From Pseudoalteromonas luteoviolacea S2607 (GTDB lineage Bacteria > Pseudomonadota > Gammaproteobacteria > Enterobacterales > Alteromonadaceae): DNA of 64,000 bases. The notes under the pieces were generated by a model. The model was not told the origin of the DNA, ran no database searches, and worked only from the letters and a program-made list of their open reading frames with translations. The stretch lies in contig NZ_AUXV01000003.1 of NCBI RefSeq assembly GCF_001625575.1, positions 310,001 through 374,000 of the forward strand, read 5' to 3'. Numbering within the stretch: position 1 is the first letter of the stretch; each line of letters starts with the position of its first letter. This document shows positions 9,287 to 18,877 of the stretch, piece by piece. The translations under genes and the position numbers were made by a program.

Positions 9287-12200
9287 TTAACAGTCTCCTT
9301 TTAGACATGTAATGCTGCCTAATAAATCATTATGATTGTTACTATTAGACTTCAGACCTTGCATGTTCAACTTAAGCAAATTATTTTGTCTGTACATATA
9401 ATAATCATATGACGAATGAGCACTTCTATAGGTTGCACTATATCCATTATTTCTAGCAGTTCTTATATCGCTCGCTGAAAACTGGTTTATTAAATAGCGC
9501 GACTTTCCGTGAGAGTGCCACGCCCCGTAAAGACTTGGTTTTCCTGTGTCATTCAATTTATTAGAATTACTTAAATCAACCTTACCACTATGATATGAGG
9601 TAACTATATTTCCTATGCTATATTTTTTGCCTCCATTTACGGAGTATTCATATATTTCAGCGCCAACTTCAGCGCCATACTTTTCAGAGAGGGGATGAGC
9701 ATTGTCATGTAACCATTTAGCAGCATCATCAGATTCATCAAAAAGCTCTAAACCTGAAGCCTTTTCGTTTAAATCTTTAAGTGACTTATTGAACTCAGCG
9801 TCATTAGAGTGTTGATAACTATTTACCTCACCACTTTCGTGTAATTTGGCATTAACACTCTGATTGGTACCACTACTAGCAGCGATGCTCTCCTGAGATC
9901 CAAAATCAAAGGTCACAGTTCCATTAACTAAGTCAATATTTTGAACTACTCCACTTGCACCACTTCGCTTAATTGAATCCACCTTGATAAGTGAATCACC
10001 ACCTTTGTCAAGGTAGAGATTACCATCGCTCATTGCGATAAGCTTGTCGCCATCACCAACATCATAGTTCATTGCACCGCCGCAGCCTGGCGCAGCATCA
10101 CCACTCACATCAGCACCCTTTGATTGGCATGCTGATGAATAACCCGTTGGATCTGTGCCACCTAGTGGGTTATTCATAATATATGAATAAGGATTTATCG
10201 ATTGCGAGTTGCCTGGCGATTGAATTACAGGGTCCACACTCATAAATCGCCCTAAATTATAATCGTACACTCTGCCATTCATATGAATAAGTTCAAGTTC
10301 ATCGAGGTGTTCGTGCTCTGTAAACCCGCGCTTAGTTTTTGTCGATTCTAAATCACCATTTTGAGCAGTAAATTTCAAACCGCCAGAACGTGCCCTTGGT
10401 TTACCAAATGCATCGTAGTTTCGCTTGGCAACGACATTACCGCTTGCATCAGTAAATAATCTAGCACTACCCAAACGATCTTTATGCAGATAACGAATGT
10501 GTGGCGTACTGCCGGATTTAGTCGAAATCAGTGCAATATCGCCAATATAGGCGCGCGTGGTAACATCGTTACCCTCTATTTCTAATTCATAATGCTTGCC
10601 GGCATAATAAGTGGTAATGCTCCCTTGTACCTGCTTAAATCGCATATGGTCGGCACCATAAGTAAATTGTGCTGTAATGCCATTTTTAGTAATTTGAGTC
10701 GGTTTATCCATTGCGTTGTAGCTGGCTGAGTTTAGGCCATCCCCTTTGACCATATTTCCGCGTGAATCGTAGCTAAACCCTACCCACTGACCGTTTTTAT
10801 AGACTTTTTTAACCGCATTTGCCCCGCCGCCACTGTGGCCTGACAAATGGTCCGTATAATTATATTGCGAAGCATAATCCGATTTGCTTATGATATTACC
10901 AACAGCATCATAGTCATAACTTACCGTTGTATGCCCAGCAATTTGATTGGCCTTAAGGCGATGTAAGTGATCATAATCATAAGACTCTGTAAACTGATTT
11001 TGGCTACCTAGTTCACCTGATGTGACTGCGAGCCCTTTTAAGTTACCAAAACCATCATAAGAAGTGTACTGAATAGACAGCAAGTTAGTGTCATTTTTAA
11101 GCGTATAATGCTCAGTCATCTGCCCACTTTGACGGCTGTAATAATTATCTATTTTCAGGCCGTTACCCAAAGTTTGTGATTGCACATAGCCAAATACATC
11201 ACGCGCAGTCGCGTTACTGAATACATAGCCACTGGCCTTGTTTTTAAGTTCAGTCTGATACCCTTTATCATCGTAAATATATTCAAGGGTTAGATTATTT
11301 GGATAACGCATTCCTTTTACACGGCCGTAATTGGCATCATAAAACGTGGTTGTCGTAAAGCTACGGTTATCACCGCTTATCGTGTGATCTACAGGGCGGC
11401 CTAACCCATCGTAGCTATAGCTATGTGTAACGCCATTGCCTATAGCACTTGTAAGCTGGCCATAAGATAACGTATCAAATATATAAGTTAAGGTTTCTTC
11501 TCCGGTTGCACTTCGGCTAGTAACACGACCCAACTCATCTATGTTTGAATTTATCGTAGTTACCCCATTGCGCAACTCTTTTTGTGGTTCTCTGAAACCA
11601 TTATAGATAAAGTCGGCTACACCCTGATTGGGATCATTAACACGTACTTTATTACCAAACGAATCGTACTTTGCAATGATACTAAGACCCTTTGCATCAC
11701 GGATAACAATTGGTAAGCCTAGACTATTATATGCATAGCGAGTATAACCCCCCAACGCATCTTTTGTTTCCATAAGCTGCTTACGACTATTATAAGTTCG
11801 GGTCATCTCACCCAACTGAATCCCGTAACAGCTCTCTGAGACATTAATGGTTGTTTTAAGCCGATTATGCTTATATTCAGCGGTCATTGTACCCGTTGAA
11901 AATGGTGTACACTGTTGGTCTGTTGTTTTACTTAACAAACGACCAAGCGCGTCATACTCACCATAACGCACACCATATGAATCTTGTCCCTTTATGTATG
12001 GCTGTGACTCAAAAAGCGGATAGCCTTTGTCGTTAAACGTCGAGTCTTTAAATATCCAGCTACCACCTTGGTTTTCTATTTTCGTACGGATAGTACGGCC
12101 TAGTTTGTCCATAAAAGTAACTTGCTCTGGAGCGCCGGCAGAAATTGTCGCCACCTGTAAAACGGCGTCCCTTGGCGCATCACTACCGGCATTTTGCATA

Positions 12201-15200
12201 GCAGTATATATCGTTGGGGTTCCCTCTGCCTTTTTGCTATATGGTCTTAAATAACGGTCATAGCCATATTCAGTGGTCAGGTAATCTGTAGCATTGACTT
12301 GTTGATGCACACTCAGTTTTAAGCCTGTTTTAGGGTCAGTATTAACTCGTGTTATATGCCCTTTGGCATTTTTAGTTTCGTACACATAGTATCCACTATC
12401 TGCAACAGAAGCACCGTCAAGTGTATATGACGTAGACGCCGAGCGGCTTTGACTAGTCCAAACCCCATTATTAAAGACTTGCGCCGTTTTGGTTAATTTT
12501 GTAGGTAAACCGTAACTATTAAATTCATAAACAGTTTCATTCCCTTTTCCAGATGAGCCTGATAGCTTGACATTTCGAGCCTTTCTAGATGAGTGGAAAT
12601 CACCGAATACAGATGTGATAGTCGTTTGAGAATCTAATGCGCCTTCATTGCCAGTATATAGCGTCAATGCATCATTTTCATGGCGTTCTGACACTGCCGA
12701 ACGTGTCACCACTTGTTTTACCAGTTTATTGATCCACCAGTTAGATGTGCTGTTTTCAAACGTTTTTTGTGTTGTAACCGTTGTCGAACCATAGTCGTCT
12801 TTATGCGTTTTTTCCGTTTTAGTAACATTGCCAAATGCGTCAATCGCTAAGTTGTTAGTCCAAGTCTTGGAAATAACATTATAACGGAAACTGAGCACTT
12901 GGAGATGCGCCTCATAAGTGGACTTAGCATACACACTATATACACCCGAAATATTATGGGAGCTATTATCCGCCCACTCTATAACGGTATGGCGATTTGC
13001 ATTTTCGGTGGAGTTTAAACCTCTGCCTTGCAATACATATTTATCGCTTTCAATGACTATTTTATTCTTCACTTTACCGGTATACGGAAAATGCTGGTGA
13101 AAATCAGATTGAGTAGTTAGCCCGCGAGTTACATCGGCTTCAATAACACTCCTAAAACCCGAAAAACCACGCCCTTGAGTATTGTACATAGCTCCACGAT
13201 AGGCATAGCGACGTACAAAATCCCCGCCAATACCGTTATCTTCTTTAAACTCCTTAACGACATACATACTTGAGCTGAAGCGCTGATATCCTATCTTTCT
13301 TTCAGAGTTATTGTTAGCCTCATAGAAATTATCAATACCTTGGATATTGGTTGCAAGCGATGAAGAAAGCGGACGATACTCCCATTCACTCTTTAAGCCG
13401 AAGCCGTTGGTAACCGAGTCTAAAATATCTAATGGCCTATATTGACTACCACTTGCTCCAGTGCCAGTACCATAGTTACGACTGATATTAACTTTACCTT
13501 CTTTAAAACCACTTGGTGCTGCATCTAAAAATCTACAATTTGAGCCGCTTGTACCACTTTCACACCCATAGTTAAATACAAGATCTGGTAAGCCATCACC
13601 TTGTGCATCTACCATTGCTGATTGGTAAATAGAGCCAATAAAGTCAGTATCTGTGCTAATGTACTGGCCGTTTTCCAGTTCTACCTTCGCAAAAGAGTGC
13701 AAGCTTCTGTCATAACTTCCCGCAATAGATTTAAAGACTCCCGGACCGCTTGGAATAAGCTCTGTGTAAATTTCATCACCACAAAACTCAGTGACACTCT
13801 CCCCTTTGTACCTTACATGGCTAACATTGTGACAACCTCTAACCAGTAACCCATTAGGGACTAGTAACTCTTCTTTACCGTCAGCGTCTATATCCCTCAC
13901 TTTAATAGCATCACCATACTTCGGAATGTAGGCACTTCTGCGAATTTCATTATTACCTTGTAAGCCGTAACTTTCTTCAAAAATGAACTCGCGACTTAGG
14001 GCTTTAACCCCTGTATTGACTGGTGCTGTAAACGAACCATCCCCTTTACTATACCTGACAAAAATATTACTACCATTTACTTTGGGGTTGTACCAACCAA
14101 ACCAGTCTTTTAGGCCATCACCATTTAGGTCCGCAAATCGATAAAAACGGCTCCAAGCTTTAACAGGTGTAGGTAAGTAGTCATTTTCATCATCCCAGCT
14201 GATAGATTTACGGCTGTAGTCAAGTAGTTTGCCATTAGTAGACATTAAGTAGATAGCACTTAACTTCCCCTGGCCCATATCAGTTGATTTTAGGGAAACT
14301 TTGTAAAAATCAGGAATACCATTACCATCAAAGTCGCCACCTAACGCATATGACTCTGAGGGGGTAGTTGAATTTAATTGCTTACTCACTTCAAATAACT
14401 GTTGTTTGTGAGACGTTTTATATGGGGTATCAAAGTCACCTGTATGATAATAATAGTTAATATAATCTCGGTAGTAATTCAGTGACTTTTCATAAATTAC
14501 AATATCCGGAAGGCTGTCTCCGTTCATATCACCAATATGGAGAAAAGAAGACAATTGCGGAACTTCTATATTTGTTGGTATCTCTGTAGACCACCCAAAC
14601 TTGCTGCTCTTATGTACAACAAGTTTTTTCACTGTACTACTTGAGCCTTCCTGAAAGTTAAAGTCATCGGTAATTCCATCTAGGTCGTAGTCAGCCGTAT
14701 CAGAGTGACAGTTTACTTTTTCACCGCTGGTGCCTGAAAACTCACACTGAGTCACTGGGTGACTATTTGTTGTAGTTTGACCCTCAGCATTGATATAAAA
14801 ACCGGGCCAATCCATCGCGCCGTCACCGTTACGGTCCCCATTTGGCAAAACTGAGGATATCGTTTTACCAGCATTGATATTTACATATGTGCCCTTAATT
14901 ATGGCAGCCTTATCTTGCCAGTCAAAAGTCGTTTGCGGTAAGCAATCACGCCCTGAAGGTCCGTAGCACAGCTCAATAGATGATAAGAGCTCTGTGCCAG
15001 ACGCCTTACTTTGAACATAACTCATTGTATACTCTCGAGTCTGAGTTGAATAATATTGAGTTATAATGTTCTTTAATCGTTGGGTTTTTTGATACGAAAA
15101 CCCATGCATGTACTTAGTTGTAGAGTCAATAGCACGCTCATATTTGAAGTAAACGTTATGCATGCCCGAGTTAGCTATACTGTCACTTGTGTAGTTTATT

Positions 15201-16264
15201 CTGTCCAGTAACTTTTCGTTTGTTCCATATTCTTTATATTCATAATTGATATAGTTTTTCCCCGAAGCATCTCGCGTATGGTCAATTAACCAAGCATAGG
15301 TTCCTTTTGAGTTAGAACGAATATCTCTACTGTTTGCCGTATAACCATAGTGACTGACGTGGCCATTTTTTTGTCTAACCACAAAATAACTCCCCGTTGA
15401 GCTAATGCTTCCACCGTGCTGAGTTATTTTGGCAAAACTGTCAATTTCTGTTCTATATTCAGCACCACTGTTACCATAAGTGCCACTAATCGCGATAAGT
15501 TTCTGCCCGTTTAAACATAAACGATCATCTTGAGTATACCGTGGGTTTTGACTCTGACCATCTTGTGCATAGGTTGCAGCACAACGCGTGATTGCAGCAC
15601 CAGCAGACAGCGACCAGCCTTTACCAGCAATTCCGCTTCCAGAACGAGAAGAATAATTAAGTGAAACATTCGGTTGCATACCTGCTCGGCCAGGTGTCAA
15701 TTCAACTGGGATATTGTAAGTTGCACCACCACCACTAACACCTGCACTGCCCTTGATTGAACCCACTTTATCAACATAAGGTGCACTTGGTGTAATATAA
15801 GAAGCATTTGCTGGAATTAAAGATGTTACGTCAGCAAACTTAGTATTAAAGACATTTTGAATAACGCTACCTTGTGCAACCTGCGAACATGAATCGCTAT
15901 AACAGGCCGCTACACGCACCTGCGTATAATTTATAAACCGTGCATCTAACTTAATTGAGTTTTCAGTTGTGTATAGTAAGTTTTCCCAAACGCCATTTTT
16001 ATTAAGCACCTGAATTGCATACTTTTGAGCGCCAAAGTCAGCATTCCATGTTAACCTTCGACCATTAGCGTCATCGATGACTTGCGCATTGTATTCCGTT
16101 GCGTCAACTGACCTAGGAATGACGACAAACATATCCCCAACGGAAATAGGTATCAGTAGGCCAGCATTATTTGCATAAGCAGGTGAGGCTATCGCCATCA
16201 ACTTTATAAAGCAGGCTAATATAAAAAATAACAATGCTTTCGATTTATCAAGTACGTCCCTCAA
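9287..16264 (-). CDS. Exported giant Rhs/YD-repeat polymorphic toxin with JAMM-like C-terminal domain
   Basis: 2325 residues. A Sec signal peptide occupies about 1-31 (ending SPAYA). A SpvB-like N-terminal region (about 165-330) includes YNIPVELTPGRAGMQPNVSL. FG-GAP/VCBS-type calcium repeats such as DLNGDGLKDW and DAQGDGLPDL span about 470-900. YD repeats run from about 1300 to 1950, followed by an Rhs core ending in NPLGGTDPTGY near 2040. The variable tip of about 285 residues ends with HSHG at 2250-2253 and SASD at 2263-2266. This fits the JAMM metal motif HxH-x10-SxxD and resembles the DUF4329 toxin family. Family knowledge: Rhs shells encapsulate a C-terminal toxin. A JAMM tip would be a zinc peptidase or isopeptidase, which is inference. 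No VgrG, PAAR or TcA gene lies nearby. Confidence 0.9.
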   Translation of the reverse strand: MRDVLDKSKALLFFILACFIKLMAIASPAYANNAGLLIPISVGDMFVVIPRSVDATEYNAQVIDDANGRRLTWNADFGAQKYAIQVLNKNGVWENLLYTTENSIKLDARFINYTQVRVAACYSDSCSQVAQGSVIQNVFNTKFADVTSLIPANASYITPSAPYVDKVGSIKGSAGVSGGGATYNIPVELTPGRAGMQPNVSLNYSSRSGSGIAGKGWSLSAGAAITRCAATYAQDGQSQNPRYTQDDRLCLNGQKLIAISGTYGNSGAEYRTEIDSFAKITQHGGSISSTGSYFVVRQKNGHVSHYGYTANSRDIRSNSKGTYAWLIDHTRDASGKNYINYEYKEYGTNEKLLDRINYTSDSIANSGMHNVYFKYERAIDSTTKYMHGFSYQKTQRLKNIITQYYSTQTREYTMSYVQSKASGTELLSSIELCYGPSGRDCLPQTTFDWQDKAAIIKGTYVNINAGKTISSVLPNGDRNGDGAMDWPGFYINAEGQTTTNSHPVTQCEFSGTSGEKVNCHSDTADYDLDGITDDFNFQEGSSSTVKKLVVHKSSKFGWSTEIPTNIEVPQLSSFLHIGDMNGDSLPDIVIYEKSLNYYRDYINYYYHTGDFDTPYKTSHKQQLFEVSKQLNSTTPSESYALGGDFDGNGIPDFYKVSLKSTDMGQGKLSAIYLMSTNGKLLDYSRKSISWDDENDYLPTPVKAWSRFYRFADLNGDGLKDWFGWYNPKVNGSNIFVRYSKGDGSFTAPVNTGVKALSREFIFEESYGLQGNNEIRRSAYIPKYGDAIKVRDIDADGKEELLVPNGLLVRGCHNVSHVRYKGESVTEFCGDEIYTELIPSGPGVFKSIAGSYDRSLHSFAKVELENGQYISTDTDFIGSIYQSAMVDAQGDGLPDLVFNYGCESGTSGSNCRFLDAAPSGFKEGKVNISRNYGTGTGASGSQYRPLDILDSVTNGFGLKSEWEYRPLSSSLATNIQGIDNFYEANNNSERKIGYQRFSSSMYVVKEFKEDNGIGGDFVRRYAYRGAMYNTQGRGFSGFRSVIEADVTRGLTTQSDFHQHFPYTGKVKNKIVIESDKYVLQGRGLNSTENANRHTVIEWADNSSHNISGVYSVYAKSTYEAHLQVLSFRYNVISKTWTNNLAIDAFGNVTKTEKTHKDDYGSTTVTTQKTFENSTSNWWINKLVKQVVTRSAVSERHENDALTLYTGNEGALDSQTTITSVFGDFHSSRKARNVKLSGSSGKGNETVYEFNSYGLPTKLTKTAQVFNNGVWTSQSRSASTSYTLDGASVADSGYYVYETKNAKGHITRVNTDPKTGLKLSVHQQVNATDYLTTEYGYDRYLRPYSKKAEGTPTIYTAMQNAGSDAPRDAVLQVATISAGAPEQVTFMDKLGRTIRTKIENQGGSWIFKDSTFNDKGYPLFESQPYIKGQDSYGVRYGEYDALGRLLSKTTDQQCTPFSTGTMTAEYKHNRLKTTINVSESCYGIQLGEMTRTYNSRKQLMETKDALGGYTRYAYNSLGLPIVIRDAKGLSIIAKYDSFGNKVRVNDPNQGVADFIYNGFREPQKELRNGVTTINSNIDELGRVTSRSATGEETLTYIFDTLSYGQLTSAIGNGVTHSYSYDGLGRPVDHTISGDNRSFTTTTFYDANYGRVKGMRYPNNLTLEYIYDDKGYQTELKNKASGYVFSNATARDVFGYVQSQTLGNGLKIDNYYSRQSGQMTEHYTLKNDTNLLSIQYTSYDGFGNLKGLAVTSGELGSQNQFTESYDYDHLHRLKANQIAGHTTVSYDYDAVGNIISKSDYASQYNYTDHLSGHSGGGANAVKKVYKNGQWVGFSYDSRGNMVKGDGLNSASYNAMDKPTQITKNGITAQFTYGADHMRFKQVQGSITTYYAGKHYELEIEGNDVTTRAYIGDIALISTKSGSTPHIRYLHKDRLGSARLFTDASGNVVAKRNYDAFGKPRARSGGLKFTAQNGDLESTKTKRGFTEHEHLDELELIHMNGRVYDYNLGRFMSVDPVIQSPGNSQSINPYSYIMNNPLGGTDPTGYSSACQSKGADVSGDAAPGCGGAMNYDVGDGDKLIAMSDGNLYLDKGGDSLIKVDSIKRSGASGVVQNIDLVNGTVTFDFGSQESIAASSGTNQSVNAKLHESGEVNSYQHSNDAEFNKSLKDLNEKASGLELFDESDDAAKWLHDNAHPLSEKYGAEVGAEIYEYSVNGGKKYSIGNIVTSYHSGKVDLSNSNKLNDTGKPSLYGAWHSHGKSRYLINQFSASDIRTARNNGYSATYRSAHSSYDYYMYRQNNLLKLNMQGLKSNSNNHNDLLGSITCLKGDC

Positions 16265-16615
16265 AAGGTCAAGCTCCTATAAATTTTGGGTAGTAACAAC
16301 CAGAGATTAGTATCAAAAATCACGCGCAATAGATAAGATAGAGGCTCTAAAAATGCCTATTAAGAACCGCAGCCATTAATGTTAATACATGTATGGATCG
16401 ATAACTGCGCTGAAATTTCAAGCGGCGAAATATACAGCAAAACGCAATTTTGCTCAATATTAGCATTCACCATTATTTACATTTTGAGGGGGATAATTGA
16501 GGGTAACATACCAATAAAGCCCCCTCTATCCAACCCACTAAACTATTGAATAGAGGTACTTTTTGGTAAGTAAAAACTCAACAATAAGCTGATGAGCATT
16601 GGGCTAGTTCAAGCC
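16265..16615. other. Intergenic region upstream of rhs
   Basis: About 350 bp hold the rhs promoter region and the end of the threonine aldolase transcript. A 7-bp stem CCTCTAT (16523) / ATAGAGG (16550) with a 20-nt loop may be a weak terminator. No credible gene is present. Confidence 0.4.
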
Positions 16616-17632
16616 TCAACGCATAAAATATTCTTTGGCTTTATCAATGAACACATCGATATCACCTCGGCAAATCCCAGAATGGGTCACCAAGCGCATG
16701 CCCTGATAGCCTGGTGTAATGTTTATTCCGTGTTCAAACATCGTCTTAGCAAAGTCATCGATTTTTATCTCTTCGTTAACATCGAGAAATACTAAATTGG
16801 TTTGCACTTGGTAAGCGCTGCTGTCAAACCCTGGTAATTCGTTTACTCTTTGCGCCAAATATTTTGCATTGGCGTGATCTTCAGCTAAGCGTTCAACATT
16901 GTTCTTTAACGCATATAGTCCAGCCGCTGCCAATATCCCCGCTTGTCTCATGCCGCCACCCAACATTTTCCTGATCCTGCGGGCTTTAGCGATCAACTCT
17001 TCATCACCCAGCAGCAAAGACCCTACGGGCGCCCCAAGTCCTTTAGACAAACACACTGTCATGGAATCAAAATGCTTGCTTATTTCTTTGATATCTACAC
17101 CCAAGGCGACTTTAGCGTTATATACTCTTGCACCATCTAGATGGAGTTTTAGCGCATATTTTTTAGTACAAGCACGAGCTGACTCTAAATAATCAAGGTC
17201 TAACACCTTACCCCCTATCGTATTTTCCAAGCTCAGCATTTTTGTTTTTGCAAAGTGAAAATCATTGGGTTTAATTGCTGCTCGAACTTTCTCTAAACAA
17301 ATGCGCCCATCGGGCTCATTCTCGATGGGCTGAGGTTGAACGGAACCTAATACCGCTGCGCCACCAGCTTCGTATCGATAGTTGTGCGCACTTTGTCCAC
17401 ATATATATTCATCTCCACGCTCGCAATGCGCCATAATTGCCAGTAGATTTGCCTGTGTTCCTGACGTGACGAAAAGCGCAGCGTCGAAACCATGTAATGC
17501 AGCACTGTAGTTTTCTAATTCATTGACAGTTGGATCATCTCCATACACATCATCACCAACCATGGCATTACTCATTAATCGGCGCATGTTTTTGCAAGGC
17601 TGAGTAACTGTGTCAGAGCGTAAGTCGATCAT
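16616..17632 (-). CDS. ltaE: Low-specificity L-threonine aldolase
   Basis: 338 residues, a fold-type I PLP enzyme that cleaves L-threonine or L-allo-threonine to glycine and acetaldehyde. It opens MIDLRSDTVTQP, the hallmark of the family, with GDDVYGDDP at 26-34. Asp166 in HLDGAR should contact the PLP nitrogen, and Lys197 in LSKGLGAP should form the Schiff base. The position of this lysine equals that in E. coli LtaE. Length is normal. It stands alone upstream of rhs and is probably housekeeping. Confidence 0.93.
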   Translation of the reverse strand: MIDLRSDTVTQPCKNMRRLMSNAMVGDDVYGDDPTVNELENYSAALHGFDAALFVTSGTQANLLAIMAHCERGDEYICGQSAHNYRYEAGGAAVLGSVQPQPIENEPDGRICLEKVRAAIKPNDFHFAKTKMLSLENTIGGKVLDLDYLESARACTKKYALKLHLDGARVYNAKVALGVDIKEISKHFDSMTVCLSKGLGAPVGSLLLGDEELIAKARRIRKMLGGGMRQAGILAAAGLYALKNNVERLAEDHANAKYLAQRVNELPGFDSSAYQVQTNLVFLDVNEEIKIDDFAKTMFEHGINITPGYQGMRLVTHSGICRGDIDVFIDKAKEYFMR

Positions 17633-17740
17633 AAAACTTCCTTAAATTTTTCAGGGAACTTCACAATATATATGGACTAAATACACAAAACAAAATAGCG
17701 AAGCCCCTCTCGTTGATTGCTTATATAAAAATAGAATATT

Positions 17741-18208
17741 CTACTTTTCTTCAATACCAAATTGTTTGTTTAGCGCGGGACAAGCTATCTTTCTCGCTTT
17801 CGTATGATTTTGATAGTCCTCCAGAGTATTTACGGAAGTACCGTCCATTTCTATCATGTTTTCAATTCCAGATGGCGTGTAGAAAATTAACATCTCGACG
17901 TCCTGCTCAGTGTCATTTCGAAACCCTCTTATCGCGCCTTCAGGACAAAATATAAATGACCCTTCAGACGCCTTGGCCTCAGTTTCTCCATCAAAAACGG
18001 TTAGTTCGCCTTTTGTTATGTAAAACGATTCTTGTTCATTTGAATGTGTGTGTGCGGGCCCACCTTGACCGGGTTTTAAAATTGACACGAGCAATGAAAA
18101 ACGACCGTTAGTTTGTGAACCTCTGGCAATTATTCGATAAAGGTTACCTGCTGACAGTGTGTATTGTGCATCATTTGGGAAATCTATTTTTATTGATTCA
18201 GTCGTCAT
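17741..18208 (-). CDS. Cupin domain protein
   Basis: 155 residues, a single small beta-barrel cupin. Motif 1 is intact: GGPAHTHSNEQESFYITKG carries His-x-His and Glu as metal ligands. In motif 2 (SFIFCPEGAIRGF) the usual His is replaced, so metal binding could be partial. Family knowledge: such single cupins include dioxygenases, isomerases and ligand binders. It follows the DUF2938 gene by 11 bp and is probably co-transcribed with it. No substrate can be named. Confidence 0.8.
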   Translation of the reverse strand: MTTESIKIDFPNDAQYTLSAGNLYRIIARGSQTNGRFSLLVSILKPGQGGPAHTHSNEQESFYITKGELTVFDGETEAKASEGSFIFCPEGAIRGFRNDTEQDVEMLIFYTPSGIENMIEMDGTSVNTLEDYQNHTKARKIACPALNKQFGIEEK

Positions 18209-18219
18209 TTTTTTACCCT

Positions 18220-18732
18220 TTAAATTTCAATGTGTATATACGGTAACAATAAAGCCGAAACGTATATTCCAGTGCCGTACATCACATGTGCTGCTACGCT
18301 TTTAAGGCGGTTAGTAAAAGGTGATGGAGTATTAGAAGCCGCTATACCAAAGCCAAAGCAAGGCTGCATAATAAAAAATGGGAGAGTGACAGTTATAAGG
18401 CCAAACACTGCGCTACCAGCAAAGCTCTGAACGCCCACATTGAAGTATTGGCTCAAGAATAAAAACATGGCACCGAATGCAGCACCTATCACATAGTGAC
18501 TAGCCCAGCCCACAATGCCTTCATATCGTTTTTTAGGAGATTGCGTGATATTACTATGCAGAAATTGGCAATTGAAATGTAAAATCCAGCGGCCGACTAA
18601 TGCATAATCAAGAGATTGGACGTGGAAAATCCGCTTTAGAGCAAAGGTATACAAATCCATAAATAGCGTTGCGCCAATTCCCAGCACAGCTGCATACCAA
18701 AAGAACAGGTTAAAATCAGTGGTCAAGAACAT
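18220..18732 (-). CDS. DUF2938 family membrane protein
   Basis: I start at the ATG at 18732 because AAGGAA is seven bases upstream; a TTG five codons earlier overlaps that site. The protein has about 170 residues and four predicted transmembrane helices. The family blocks are clear: GIGATLFMDLYTFALKRIF, SLDYALVGRWILHF, GWASHYVIGAAFG and the FFIMQPCFGFGIAASNTPSP region. The family is widespread in proteobacteria and has no established function. Its pairing with a cupin gene is seen here, but the meaning is unknown. Confidence 0.85.
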   Translation of the reverse strand: MFLTTDFNLFFWYAAVLGIGATLFMDLYTFALKRIFHVQSLDYALVGRWILHFNCQFLHSNITQSPKKRYEGIVGWASHYVIGAAFGAMFLFLSQYFNVGVQSFAGSAVFGLITVTLPFFIMQPCFGFGIAASNTPSPFTNRLKSVAAHVMYGTGIYVSALLLPYIHIEI

Positions 18733-18877
18733 CTTGCTTTCCTTCAAGGTTTGTTAAATAAACTTCTAGATGGCTAAAAGTACTATGCCACTTGAAGTCA
18801 ACTTGAGGTCAAGCCCTTTTTTGAGGTAACTATGTAACAGTAAGTGAAGTTTGATAAATACTATGAAAAAAGTGATA

